A stretch of 64,000 nt of DNA from Notospermus geniculatus (lineage: Eukaryota > Nemertea > Pilidiophora > Heteronemertea > Lineidae), in contig NMRB01000198.1 of NCBI GenBank assembly GCA_002633025.1, positions 421,667 to 485,666 on the forward strand, read 5' to 3'. Within the stretch, counting starts at the first letter, position 1, and every line of letters starts with the position of its first letter. This document shows, piece after piece, positions 1 to 11,535 of this stretch. The position numbers and the translations under genes are program-made. The notes under the pieces are model-generated. The model had not been told where the DNA came from. It made no database searches and worked only from the letters and a program-made list of their open reading frames with translations.

Positions 1-451
1 AGGCCACACTTTTAATATTCTTTGGTTCACGGGCGCCTCTTGTGTAAACTCAGGTACGGAGGGCGAAATAAAAATAAAAATAAAATCCTGTTTTCGCTTT
101 TTAAAAATTTTGCGGTCTTGTTTTGTCCATTTCCTGATGTCGGAGGAAATAAAAAAATTTAAAAAATACTATTTTTAAAGAAATAAACTTTACTGCTGTG
201 AAACATATTGCTCTGAAACATTGCGTCAGGCAGTTTGGTGTATGACTTGGACATGGTCATCAGTATATCTAATGCAGAATTAGGTATCGCAGACGGCTTT
301 TTTATTTTTATTTTTTGTTTTGAGATTCTCATGTGTTGGTGAACATCGGCGGAAATAAAAAAAACGAATTTCACGATTTTATTTTTTTTTCACTTTTGGA
401 TTTTCGGATGTCGGCGGGCCCGTGAACCAAAGAATATAAAAAGTGTGGCCT
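1..451. mobile_element. Inverted-repeat element in a CEP63 intron
   Basis: The first 34 bases (starting AGGCCACACTTTTAATATTC) return as a near-perfect reverse complement at 418-451. The interior is A/T-rich, with related GTCGG(A/C)GG..AATAAA stretches near both ends. No ORF of note lies between the arms. This is the architecture of a non-autonomous DNA transposon or foldback element. The window starts inside or at the very edge of the left arm, so the full left end and the target duplication cannot be judged. It lies in the intron upstream of the first visible CEP63 exon. Confidence 0.7.
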
Positions 452-706
452 TAGTATTAAACCCTTTCATTGCCGAGGCCAAGTTTGTCAAAATTAAAAA
501 TATGTGTCAGGTGAAAAATTATGAAATAAAGCACCAGAAACCTGTAACATAGGTACTCATGAGAAAGCTCTGGGTGACAGTTTCCAATGAATACCAGTGT
601 GGTAGGGTTTTATGTAACAGTTCAGGATTTGGTAGGTTTAGTATGATATTGCAATGTTCGATGTTTTGATGCAGATTTCATGATGGAAATTTCGTTTTCG
701 TTTCAG

Positions 707-3700
707 TTGAGTAACATCAGAAAAGACTATGAAAAATTACAGAAAAAGCTCTCCAAACATTCAAAAGAGGCTCAAAAAGAGAAGAGTAAGACTTCAACAG
801 ATTTACAGGATAGTTTATCTGAGATTCAGCGGTTGCAAACAAAAGTAGAGGTAAGTTTCGCATCAGAATGCAGCAAATTCTTGTCCATTCACATTTCTTG
901 GTTGTTTTGCAATACACAGTACACTTTGAGTAATTCTGCTCAGAGATCATTGACCGACCTTGTTTTCCAGGAATATCGTCACAAAGCAAAGGACTGGGAA
1001 CTACAAAGAAGAAATTATGAGAAACACATCGAAAGTATAGAATCTCAAAGGAGGACCTACGCAGAGAAATGTGATCTTATACAGGTATGTCGAATAGGCC
1101 ATTAAAGCCATCAGAGAGAGGTGAAAGTTACAAGCCCCAAATTTGTCGTTTCTGTTCATTTTGACCTCTGTAATCAGGATCTGTCAGTCCCAAAGTGGCC
1201 TTATACAGAGGTGTCACTCTGTATTTTGAATCACGCGACGTGCCATTCTTTTCTCATTTTCAGCAACAGGCTGCAGGTTTTCAGTCCCAGCTTGATAAAC
1301 GGCGACAAATACTGGATAACACGGAATATAATTTAAAAACACAAATAGCTCAACTTGAGGGACAGTTGGAGAGGGCGAAGGACACCATCCAGGCTCAGGT
1401 ATGTGGAAATCTCATTTTGTAGCATTATGGTTGCAGGTTTAGGTAATGTGGGATTCCTACATAACAGGACTTAGATATTTTTGCTTTTGCCCTCATTGGG
1501 CCTCTGAAGCTCGCCAATGAGAATCTTGACTTCTTGTCAGGACAGGGTGGCACTGCAAGCGTTGTATCCAAGACATCAAAAACAGAGGAAAGCAAGGCAA
1601 TATCATCGTGTCACCACATCCTTGATGCAGTGTGACGTGGACGAAATGTGGAAAAAAGGTACCACGGTTCACAGCGCCTCCAAGTGACGGAAGTTTGCAG
1701 GTTCCCGATTGGTGTGGATGGTAGCATTGAGCCACGACGGCTGTCCTATAATGTATTTTGAATTCTGCTCCAGGAATCTCAAATAGAAAAGTTGAAGACG
1801 TCCCTGGATGACACAGTAACTGTACAGAGACGAGTTTTGGACGAGAAAGAGTTTGTTGAGAAGGAACTGAGGGAGTCCAAAAAAGTGATAATTGTAAGTT
1901 GCTGCCATTTTGAACTGATGCTAGGGTGTCCATGAAATCATCCTACGAGACTATAATGCTCCTGGTAATGGTAGGTCAGTGTGGCCCCAGTGCCCGTGGC
2001 CTTCGTGACAAGTAGTGCCACAAAGTGTGAGTTGTTGGAGGCGGAAGTCTCCACGGATTGTCCACCTACTGATATGGCAAAAAAATGATGAGGTCATGGT
2101 GTCGAAATAGAGCAATGCTCTTTGGAAGACATGCAGCCTGCCAAAATTCTAAGAATTGCTGTGTATCGAGTGAGGAAGACCCTCGTCTGTTGCAATGTCT
2201 GCAGGTGGTGAAGATAAAAAGCCGAACTTCGTGTATTCTTTTCAGAGTCTTGAAGATGAAGTTGCTCTGCAGAAGGTGGAACTCCAGAAACGGGACGACA
2301 TGTTGAAAATTGCAGAAGACGATCATAACCATCGGGTACAGGAGTTTAATCGGCTGGAGCAGACGTTGATGCAGAAGGATGATATCATACAGTAAGTCTT
2401 CCATTCAAGGAAGTGTGAAGTCAGTTTGTCCTGCAGTTTCATTATAAGACAAAACCAGAAAAAAACCTGAAACCCTACTATTACTTCCAGGTCTTTCGAG
2501 CATCAGGACAGAAAGGAAAACTCAGAATATATCTCTCAGCTACAGGATGAAATAAGACAGCTCAAATCAGATGTGAAGTAAGTTTGTTTTGATTTGCCTC
2601 TCTGCTTCCTGGGACACAAGTTGCTGGCCCTGGCCATGCCATTGAAAACATGGGAATTTCTCTCAGTGTGTCCTCTTATAAAACCATTGCTACAAACTTA
2701 GGCACTGCTACTTTTCAAAGTACATAATGTGTACGTGCTGTAAAAGCACTGAGTATTTCCTCCAACTAAATCAGTGCAAAGGATATTGCTGCTGTGTTCT
2801 CTTCATCTCCTTTTGATCTTTGTAAATTAATACATTTCAGAGCTTATAAGAAAAATGATAGGAAACTGAATGAAGAGATCTCACGGGTAAAAAATAAGTT
2901 CCAGCAAAGTCAGGAGGATTACTCAGAATTACAGGAGAAGTTTAAAAATAAGGCAGAAGAGATGAGCATGATGGATGGAGTTGAGATTAAGAAACTTAAC
3001 TTGGAGATCACAAAGGTAGGGAGGTCACGTGACATGAAGTAAACTGTTATTTGAATCATCAAGTTTGGTAATTTGACGCATGGGGACAACTTTCAAGGTC
3101 TGCTCTTGGCCAATAGCATTTTTGGCTGTGAACAGGGGCTGCATGTTTCAAGACAGCATGGCTTAGAATCTTGAAACTGTGTGCAGTATGGCAAAGACTA
3201 TCAGCAGACCAAATTTAGCGCGATTGGTTGTATGCTCTGGTCTGTTGGGTGTGCCTTGTTCCTGTAAAATTTTAACGTTTGAAGCCTTTTCAGAGGCAAA
3301 CCCAGCTGCAGCATTTCAGCCAAATTCCATCAGATATGAACTATTGATCAAACATACCTGACCTCATGTTAATTGTGATCTTAACCTATGGTCGTTCCCC
3401 TCCCCCAGCTGAAAGAGCAACTAACAATGGCTGAAGAATCTCGCACCCTGGAAGTTGGTGCCCTGCGGACCGAGATGTCCAATCAAACTGCCGAACTACA
3501 CAAACGGAATATCGCTATGGCAGGGCTCAGTGAGAAAGTCACGATGGGTGAACGGCAGATGCGAGAAGAGAATGAAAAGTTTGAGAGGAGGGCAGCAGAG
3601 TTGCAGGTACAGCAATAATTGCTCGGCGAACTTCATGTTTGATTGGACGGGGAAACCAATGTCCAATGACACTGAGCTAAGTTTGTATACCGTACCGGTA

Positions 3701-6700
3701 CTCCATCTAGACCCTGATTGGAGAATCCTTCGAATATGCAAGGTCTGGATGGAGTAAATAGACTAGAGTTCTTCCGACTGTGCCTCACTGCCTATGTAAC
3801 CATCTACATGTACCGGGTAGTTGTTAAAAAACAGTGATTCACTGATGCAATGTCATTTCATTCTCGCAGACTTTCATAACTGTTACACTGGACTGAAAAG
3901 TGTCGCTCTTCCACTGTATTAGATTGATCTGTTTGGAATCCTTCCCACACTCTGCATGGCCTCATTGTTTCTTTTGTAGGTAGCGAATGCTCAACTGGAG
4001 GCACTGCGGCTTGAAAACCGCCATCTCCGACAGACGGCGCTCAAGCAAATCCAGAGTAATGCGGACGTCATGGAGGCTGAGGCCCATCTGAAAGAGTTGC
4101 AGAACGCTTATTCGTTATCTGTGTCCAAGCTGGAGGTGAGGTCAAAATCTTGTGACCCCTGGTGTCAAAAAATTGGACACGGCCAGGCAACCAACACTCC
4201 TGTTGCACATTCCTTCATCCCCTGCTGCAGTCGAGTTGGATCTTAGGTTCCTGCACTTTCATGCAATGAGCTGGAAGTGTTGTGCCATGTGAGAGTTTTC
4301 TCACACGAGTTAGCTCTCAATGGGCAACTCTGCCATAGAAAAGTATGGGTACCGGTAGTCGTTTGTGAAATTGGTCTCGGCATAAGCTCTAAGGAATCCA
4401 ACAAAACTGAATTGCGCATTGAAAGCCAACTTTAGAAAACTCTCACGTGGAGCAGCGTCTGTAGTTGTCCTTCAAACTTCCATGTGATGTCTAATTTTCA
4501 CACTTCAGCAAGAGAATCGCGACCTTCACCTTCAAATGGACAGCTTGAAAGATGAGCTTCACATGATGGAACAGAGCTACCGTCAAAAACAACAAACTAT
4601 TCGGGAGGAGGCACATGATGATGAAAGGTGAGTGAGTTCAAGACAAGTGTCCTTCGTTTGGAGTCCATTTTTCATGTTTTCAAAAATCGTGTTATCATGG
4701 TTTATTTTTATCGTCAGGAGATTCAAAGAACTGCAACAGGAGCATAATCAGAAGATGGACGGGATGCGGGAACAGTTGGAGGAGACCGCGAGGCGATACG
4801 AACGTGAAATTCAAGGGCTGCAGATGGAGAAACAAAAGCTACAACAGGAAATCTCCAACAGAGAGGAATCGTTCAAACGTAAGTTGTAGCGTCTGTGCAA
4901 GTAACGTCGTGGAGAAGTTGAAGGAAATTGATAACCTCAGCCCTCCAGTATGCAGTGTAGTCGTGAGGGAGGGGAGGCCTACTCTCAGGATAACTACCTG
5001 ACATTAGTTGCTTCATAATGCTCCCTCCCGTCTTTTTGCAACCTTGGAGGGGGCCTAATTCAAGATAACTCCCTGCAATCTGTTGTTTTGCAGTGCTCCT
5101 TGCCTACATGTCACTGAACATTTTTCAAAAGTTTCTGCTGGAGAGTATTGTTTGTAGCCAACTTTGATTGAGTGTTTCTCATTTGCAGGCATACTTGAGA
5201 AGAATAACGCCATGTCTAGTTTCGTCGGAGACATAGATAGTATCGTCAACACGCCAAGTCGCTCCAATCGAAGCGACATGGTCACACCACGTTTACGTCA
5301 ATCGGGTTCGTCGACTGATGAACAGAATGAGCAACCGGAGGAACGGCAGAATAAAAGTGGCCGGGTCCGGTTCAGTCCGGAAGAAAAACAGTACAGTTTC
5401 AGCGCCCATACTGATGCTAATGGTCAGAACTCGACACTTAGGGATGGAACACGTCCAAAAGTTTATGTCGCTGATAGAAGTATTACAAGAAGGACTAATT
5501 CTAACCAGAGTGGAGAACGTTCTTTGTTCAGTCCGTTTGAGAATGTTCAAAATGCTGAACGTGCCTATGGTGGGCGATCCAGTTCACCAATTGTGATAGG
5601 AAAATTGCCATCCGCAAAAACGGAAGGCCCATCTGTACATTTTGACGAGTCGCCATTAAAACATGTCTCGCCAAAAGACTGGCTACCTCAGGATTCAAAT
5701 TTAGTGCATGGACACACAAACTCAAAGGCTGCTCAAGTTGGCAGTCGGAATGGCAGTAGGAACAGTAGTCCATTGTTGTCCGATGAACGTTCAGCGAGAA
5801 AGAGTCCAGTGTTGGAACAATCGAGATTAACTGCCTCTCACACTGAACCGGACAGTCGGAGTTCGTCCATGTTGGGACAGGAGCACGCATTTTCATTGAG
5901 CGATCAATCAGATGCGGAGGTAAAGTATTTTGATAGTGTTTGTTGTTAATCCAGAAAGAGCCTCAATGAATATGTCCCTGAAAATCTGATGTATGTTGGC
6001 TGGCAGAACAGCACTATGGGAACATTTGTCGCGGTCTTCAAGTCTTTCAACCAGGTTATCTCTTACCCGCAGAATCTCAGAGATAAGACCGCCCCCTTGC
6101 TCGCAATTCCTCTGATATTGGATTACCAGTGTGTGTGTGTGGGGGGGGGGGGGGGGGGGGGAGTGTTGGAACAATCGAGATTAACTGCCTCTCACACTGA
6201 ACCGGACAGTCGGAGTTCGTCCATGTTGGGACAGGAGCACGCATTTTCATTGAGTGATCAATCAGATGCGGAGGTAAAGTATTTTGATAGTGTTTGTTGT
6301 TAATCCAGGAAGGGCCTCAATAAATTTGTCCCTGAAAATCTGATGTATGTTGGCTGGCAGAACAACACTATGGGAACATTTGTCCCCGTCTTCAAAAGTC
6401 TTTCTCTGGGTATCTTTTACCAGCACAATCTCAGAGATCAGGCAGACCCTAGGCTGGTAATTCCTGGTATTGTATTACCAGAGTGGGGTTTTCTTATTGG
6501 CCTTTTGCTGGGAAAAGGTAGATCTCAGAACTTTTGATACAAAGGTCATGATTGGCTCTCACTTGTCACTATTGGCTCAACCAACCAACCATATGAAGTT
6601 TTAAAGATCTTTTCTTTTCTTTCCAGCGACCCAGTTCTCGTGCATCAGTATCAACAAGATTTTTACAAGAGGAACAAGAAAGAGCCAAAGAATTGGAAAA

Positions 6701-6770
6701 GCTTATTGACTCCCACATCGAAGAACTGAAACATGAAACTGAAAAAACAATAAAGAAGTACACACGGTGA
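707..6770 (+). CDS. CEP63: CEP63-type centrosomal coiled-coil protein (3' part, 13 exons)
   Basis: Exons: 707-850, 971-1084, 1264-1398, 1774-1893, 2246-2391, 2491-2577, 2841-3015, 3409-3606, 3980-4135, 4509-4627, 4718-4878, 5189-5919, 6627-6770. All junctions are AG/GT, the phases join without a break, and the stop TGA is at 6768-6770. Joined length is 2430 bases (809 codons plus stop). The product opens with LSNIRKDYEKLQKK and runs through about 500 residues of charged heptad-rich coiled coil, then a Ser-rich disordered exon, then a conserved tail (RFLQEEQERAKELEKLIDSH and on). Segments such as YEKLQKK, SEIQRL, DWE.QR and LENRHL align in order with vertebrate CEP63, so roughly 80 N-terminal residues must lie upstream of the window. 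In vertebrates CEP63 partners CEP152 on the mother centriole and supports PLK4-driven centriole duplication; DEUP1 is its vertebrate paralogue in multiciliated cells. An invertebrate single-copy gene would be pro-orthologous to both. Confidence 0.93.
5189..5919 (+). other. CEP63: CEP63 large disordered exon
   Basis: At 731 bases this is the largest exon. It starts by completing an Arg codon split over the intron and ends at GCGGAG before a GTAAAG donor. It encodes about 243 residues after the coiled coil, rich in Ser, Arg, Gln and Asn and short of hydrophobic residues, with many SP/TP and RS-type sites (SPFENV, SSPIVIGK, DESPLKHVSP, RKSPVLEQ). Vertebrate CEP63 has a shorter Ser/Pro-rich linker at the same place. 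It is probably a phosphorylated flexible linker; that role is inferred from composition only. Confidence 0.85.
5812..6500 (+). repeat. Tandem duplication of the CEP63 exon 3' end and donor
   Basis: Bases from about 5812 to 6161 recur at about 6162-6500. The first copy holds the last ~108 bases of the large exon, its GTAAAG donor and ~240 bases of intron. The second copy repeats the exon piece almost base for base (one AGCGAT to AGTGAT change) and the donor; the intron part is more diverged. The copies are separated by a (GT)n then G-run at 6130-6161. The second exon piece has no polypyrimidine tract or proper acceptor, so it is probably an intronic relic that still carries an intact 5' splice site. 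Confidence 0.85.
6627..6770 (+). other. CEP63: CEP63 last coding exon, CEP152-binding tail
   Basis: The acceptor TTTCCAG is followed by 47 codons and TGA. The peptide has the pattern STRFLQEE..RA.ELEKLIDSHIEELKHETEKT, matching the most conserved block at the C-terminus of vertebrate CEP63 (RFLEEE, then a helix with HIEELK.E.EKT). In human CEP63 this terminal helix forms the complex with CEP152. Keeping it in a single clean exon argues that the gene is functional. Confidence 0.9.
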
Positions 6771-7440
6771 TGTGGGATGGAAAATCACCGTGTTTTGATT
6801 CTCATACTAAAATGGCCAAAGTAAGATGCAAACTAGGCAGCAGTTTTTATAAAACCATTGTTGAAATGCTCAATTATTTATGACTCAGTTGTGATAACCT
6901 TCGGCGAGCCAAATTTTGTGAATCACGTGAGTCTTCAGCATTTAGGACATGATTTATCAGGATCACGTCAGTTGTCAACTTGACCAAACTTCTTGTCAAA
7001 AGATTGAATATCTTTTAGAAAGTCATTCTCCGAATGGTTTTAATCAATTGTCATGCATTCAAAGTATAGTTTGTTAAGAATCTCGTGAGTATTACTTGTA
7101 TATATGGAACGAAAGTATGTACTAATCAATTAGTTGCATTTACTATTTATTTTGTTATACATTTATTTGTCTTGTAATTGTGCTGGACTGATTTGTCTGT
7201 TGTATGGAGAACCTTTGTCTTGCATTTCACTTCAGCAGGTATGGGACTTTGTCCATCTGTTCTGATGCCATCTCAATCCCAATTTTCTGACTATTCCTCT
7301 AATGATACCTAACCTTGAATGGAGGAATCCAATGAGGTTTGACAATGCACATTACACAATGAAGCTCTAACTTATGGTGCATGTGTTATTCTCAATGAAT
7401 ACTTGAAAAGAAACTGAATCGTCGTAAAACAGAGTCCACT
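6771..7440 (+). other. Probable CEP63 3' UTR and flank
   Basis: A/T-rich DNA follows the CEP63 stop without coding potential. No AATAAA or ATTAAA was found up to 7440, so the poly(A) site cannot be placed; a variant signal is possible. No repeats are evident. Confidence 0.4.
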
Positions 7441-8949
7441 GTCACGGCGCTATAAAGGGGGCGTATCCCGAATGGCGGTACAATGGCGGAGGTAGTACCA
7501 CAATGTCACAAAGGAAAGGTATCCACTTGAAGCACTCTCCGGAAACGAAAATGTCATGGAGTGCCGCTAATGAGCATGCACTGACACGTCGAGAAGGATC
7601 AGTCCAGACCCTGGATTTAGTGATCCTGTGAATGGGATCAAACAGCTAGCACTGAACTGTATGAGTATCGGCACATACGAATGAATACGGGAGTACGAGT
7701 ATCCGTCGGAATTCAGAAGTCCGCATGGTAAATTTGATGGTACTCCTCCTCATGAACGAATGTGTGGCCGAAGGTCCATGCTTCTGACACCATGAGGTAT
7801 TTCCCGATGATAAGGGTGTCCGTATCAAGTATAAAGAATGACATCATATAGAGATAACTGCATGGATTTATTATATGCCTCACAACGGTTGGTCCTTACA
7901 ACTTGTCACATCGGGTGCAAGGTGCCAACTGGTACCACAGTAGTCTGGTGACCTATTTTACATCATTTCTCAAGGCCTAGTTGGATATCATAACAACCAT
8001 GGTTTGTGTTCTCACTCCAGTTATGTTCCGTTTCTCGTGGAAAGGTTTGCACAACGGTTCGACTTGGCTGTAACAGGTGGTAGTTTGACTCATATACTTC
8101 AACGTTAAGTAGTTCTGGAACACTTCTCTCAATCACTTAAGTTACCTACATCCAGGTGTAAGATTTAATTTACCATTAATCCTTGGAAAAAACACGCGTA
8201 CCACTGTCAGAATTGCTTCTTGGTCGACCATGTGCATCACTGGTCGACCTACGTACATGTATAGTAGTGTGACAGGCAAATCCAACGTTTGATTGGTCGT
8301 GAGATTCGAATTTGCCCACCAGATATAACTGCGCATGTGCAGTGTGCAAGAAATCCAAGATGGCGGAGGCCCGTCGAAACGCTGATAGTCAAATGTTGAC
8401 CTACCGGCTGCATCAATTCCATAGTCAGTATCCTTCCACAGCCGTTACAGAGGAGGCTTAGAGGAACGATTTTTACTTGGCTAATGTTGCGTCATGTGTT
8501 AAGAGCTTAAAGCTTTTTGGTATAATATTTCCACGTAGGATACACTTCATGATGGGAATAGAAAACAGACCATGGTTTCATGTTGTATCATCAAGTGTCA
8601 CACCGTTATTACTCGCCTTAAAACAGTGGCAGACATCCAGTTCTATAACCTATCATTTATGCGAAAGATATGAAGTGCGTCGTGTCTTATTGAGAAACAT
8701 CGTTATAAAAAGGGAAAACGTCGTTGATAAGAACCACTGAACAAGATGGGCTGTGGGAATTGCTATTGAGATCCTCTTACGAATGTCCAATAATCCTATG
8801 CTTAACGTCACTATGTCGCCGTAACATGTTTAAGGGTAATTGCTAAAACGACCTGTAAGTTCGTTCGGTGTGGTTGCGTTTGGTCCATCAAAACTAGTGT
8901 CCGGGAACACGACAAAGGATCCTCATAAAGCTATTTCGCAAATGTGAGA
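7441..8949. other. Intergenic stretch, no recognised gene
   Basis: Only short unrecognised ORFs occur (longest 87 codons at 8477-8740, +). The one notable part is the promoter-like block around 8328-8461, listed separately. No inverted repeats were recognised here. Confidence 0.4.
8328..8461 (+). promoter_or_regulatory. Possible promoter with NRF1-like and YY1-like sites and a short ORF
   Basis: CTGCGCATGTGCAG (about 8330-8343) resembles an NRF1 site. CCAAGATGGCGGAGG just downstream (8355-8369) is a strong YY1-type element that is also a good Kozak start. The ATG at 8359 opens a 34-codon ORF (MAEARRNADSQMLT...) ending TAG at 8459-8461. In animals this pair of motifs marks many housekeeping TATA-less promoters, with the YY1 motif over the first codons. 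The peptide is not recognised. It could equally be chance or a TE terminus, since AAGATGGC also occurs in repeats at 63014, 63160 and 63304. Confidence 0.25.
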
Positions 8950-9477
8950 TGATGGACTGAACTATCGACGGTGTACGAGGACGTCCACCCGTTGAAAAGC
9001 ATGTCCCATACCTGGGTGTGTTTCAAAAAGTGTTCCGTCCGACATCAGAAAATTTTCACGACCATTCTTTTGTCTTCTGGTGAAAGGCTGTTTCTTGAAA
9101 CTCTACAATATTCATGTCAGATCTAGGTACCATGGAGCTCTAAATTATGGCACTGCAAACTAATTGATCTATTAACCCTTTAAAGACCGACAGCAGAAAG
9201 TATAGTTTTGGTGTCGGACAGAACGATAGATTTTGCTGGTAATCTCAATATTGATGGAGAAACTAATAGTTAAAGGTCTACATGTATATCATCAAATACT
9301 ACATTTGATTTTTGGAAGATCAATGGCACAAATCATATAAATCTTTGTGATCATTTCAAAGTTAAATTTGGCTCCATTTTCTTGGGTAACCAATTTTGAA
9401 ACACACCCTGATGGACTGAACTATCGACGGTGTACGAGGAAGTCCACCTGGCGTTGAAAAGCATCCATATAATACCT
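8950..9477. repeat. Long direct repeat flanking a MITE
   Basis: A block of about 64 bases starting TGATGGACTGAACTATCGAC at 8950 ends at 9013, directly before the left end of the inverted-repeat element. A close copy starts at 9409, directly after the element, and runs to about 9477. Both end with ATACCT. A few substitutions and small indels separate them. Either the element landed exactly between two tandem copies or the duplication arose with insertion. Confidence 0.75.
9014..9408. mobile_element. MITE with GGGTGTGTTTCAAAA ends
   Basis: The terminal inverted repeat GGGTGTGTTTCAAAA / TTTTGAAACACACCC bounds 395 bases with no coding capacity. A second member of the same family is at 32565-32943, with the same ends and much of the same interior (TGGTGAAAGGCTGTTTCTTG, ATTAACCCTTTAAAG), so this is a true dispersed family. 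The transposase source is unknown. Confidence 0.85.
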
Positions 9478-9896
9478 CAGCCCACCGATAGCATTCAGGA
9501 CTGCTTTTTAACCAATATGCCGTGCATAACGATTGGAATATCCGTATAGTTATTAAAACATAATCCTAATAACGCATTAATGATATTTTTACTCGGAGTC
9601 TGCATTGCTTTCCTTTGATGCTGGGATGAACATGTCTGCAATCAAAGGCGGATAAATTTACTCCATCAACTTGGCTACGGATGCGACGTCTATCACTGTG
9701 GGTGGGGGAAGCATCACTGATTAATTAATTTGCAGGTGCAGTTACTTATCCCATCTTTTGCGCACTTGTAATGCTCTTAAAATCATATTTTAATAATCCA
9801 TTTATTGTAGACTGAAATTTAAACGCAGTTTGCAATACAAGTTGAAATACAAGTTTATCTCCAGTTTACGGCTATTGTTGGGTTGCTCTCTGCAGC

Positions 9897-10088
9897 TTAA
9901 AGCGAATCAAAAGCGAAAAAATTTGATTTAGAAATAGAATTTGAAAGGGGACGAATTTTCGGGAAAAATGTAAACAAACTTCTCCAGAATTGTCAACAAA
10001 AGAAATTTTCGTGCATTCTGATTGGCTGAATTTTCTGTTTACAAACACCATCCAAATGTAAACAAAATCCGCTTTCGATTCGCTTTAA
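9897..10088. mobile_element. MITE with TTAA-flanked inverted repeats
   Basis: AGCGAATCAAAAGCG at 9901 is matched by CGCTTTCGATTCGCT ending at 10084. TTAA stands on both outer sides (9897-9900 and 10085-10088). A TTAA duplication is the signature of piggyBac-type transposition, so this 184-base element is best read as a piggyBac-like MITE. It has no coding capacity. Confidence 0.65.
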
Positions 10089-11292
10089 CCAACAGTGTCA
10101 TGGTGAGGCTGACAAACAAACTGACACTGCAGTTTCTTGGCTTTGAAATGGCAAATGTGTTGCTTAGCAATGGTAACGCTGGCTGCAAATACTGCCAATT
10201 TATTGTACGTGTATGTACAAAAGGTTGGCCACTCTTCAATAATTTATTACTGCTGTACCATCGTATTGCCATGGATACTGGCCTAATCTTGCCTTTACTG
10301 GTTTGAAGAAAATTTCGACTATTATCCAGCACAAAAGCGTATGTTATCATGATTGTTTTCAGGCAAGCAAAACATCCAAGCTTAATGCTAAAGCTTCAGC
10401 TACAGAAATGCCAATACTCTACAGCTTTGGTACTACACGACAGGATTTTACGATTTACTGAGAGGAAAACTCTCACCTGAAGATATGAGCCTGTTGTTCA
10501 AATATTTTAGAATTCACGCTAGACTTCTATAGGTGTTTTTGGCTCACCGTTGTGATGGCAATACAGATTCAGATCAGGAAGAACCATCGTGGAGGACCAC
10601 TTTCGACTGTTTGAATGATGGAGAACCTGCTAGACCGTCGCAAAAGCGAGAAGAGAGAAATCACATTTCCCCACCAGACGGCCCAGTCATTTCTAATGCA
10701 TACATTGGCCGTTTCCCCCGTTAATACTTCATCAAGACATTGTTTTTGCCGCAGCGCTGAATGATAGAGAGGAAATCAGTTGGATTTGATATATGGGCCA
10801 ATTACCGCTTTCCCATCACCTGCATACTAACGGTACCTTGAGCAGAAACAAGTGCAACAACGACCTCATCTCGTATTCAAGAGCTATGCTCATATACATG
10901 TATAAGTATTTCGTGATATGGTTGAAAAGTTCAAGCGATTTAATCAGAATATCAGGGTATAGGCAACACGTTGCATTTGATCTACTTTAAAACTGTCGAG
11001 CGGAGAGTAAATAAAATGTGAATATCCCAAGTCTGCCGTGGTATTCATGTGAAGGAGAATTCCACCAATTGATGCGCTACCTAATATCTTGAGAAGTTTT
11101 ATGATTATTTACTTTGGCATGGGTATCTATAGTATTGTAACCCTGTCCTATTTCCTATTTCGATCGTTCGTATATTAGAAAACTTGCCTCTAAGGCCGCT
11201 ATTACACAGAAATTTTTCAGTCATAATATTTTCCATTCACAATCAAAACCAGAAAATGAACACCTATTATATGTGACTGCAATGTTCATTTT
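10089..11292. other. Intergenic stretch, nothing recognised
   Basis: Unique-looking sequence with only short ORFs (up to about 100 codons, 10022-10350 on both strands, unrecognised). No repeats, RNA genes or splice-supported exons were seen. Confidence 0.35.
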
Positions 11293-11535
11293 TCAGGTAA
11301 CGGATGATTCGTACCAAATCACAAATGAAATGGTCCATGGACCATGTGGCCACCTGGTGGCCAAGCCAGAATCGGACCGAAACTTGGTGTCATAGGTCAT
11401 ATGGCCTATGGGTATACATGTATATGTACCAAGTTTCAGATCAATAGCCCCAGCGGTTACAAAACTTGCCCTGCTAACGGACGACGACGACGACGGACGC
11501 TGCACCATCGTAAGAGCTCACCACAGGTGAGCTAA
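11293..11535 (+). repeat. Dispersed repeat ending in a CGACGG run and GGTGAGCT hairpin
   Basis: The unit ends with a GACGAC/GGACG run (about 11480-11500) followed by AGCTCACC..GGTGAGCT (11515-11533). The same ending, with the same preceding phrase (CCAAGTTTCA, AACC/CCCAGCGGTT), is found at 63680-63817. It is therefore an interspersed repeat family with a fixed 3' hairpin and no ORF. Upstream limits are approximate. Confidence 0.6.

Noticed and set aside
1493-1933. 146-codon minus-strand ORF
   Set aside because: Antisense to a CEP63 intron and exon; the plus-strand exon (1774-1893) has correct splice sites and phase.
6130-6161. GT/G-run as a sequence of functional interest
   Set aside because: Simple microsatellite; noted only as the junction of the CEP63 partial duplication.
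6162-6271. Second exon fragment as a real CEP63 cassette exon
   Set aside because: It follows a G-run with no pyrimidine tract or proper AG acceptor, so normal inclusion is unlikely; kept only as a duplication.
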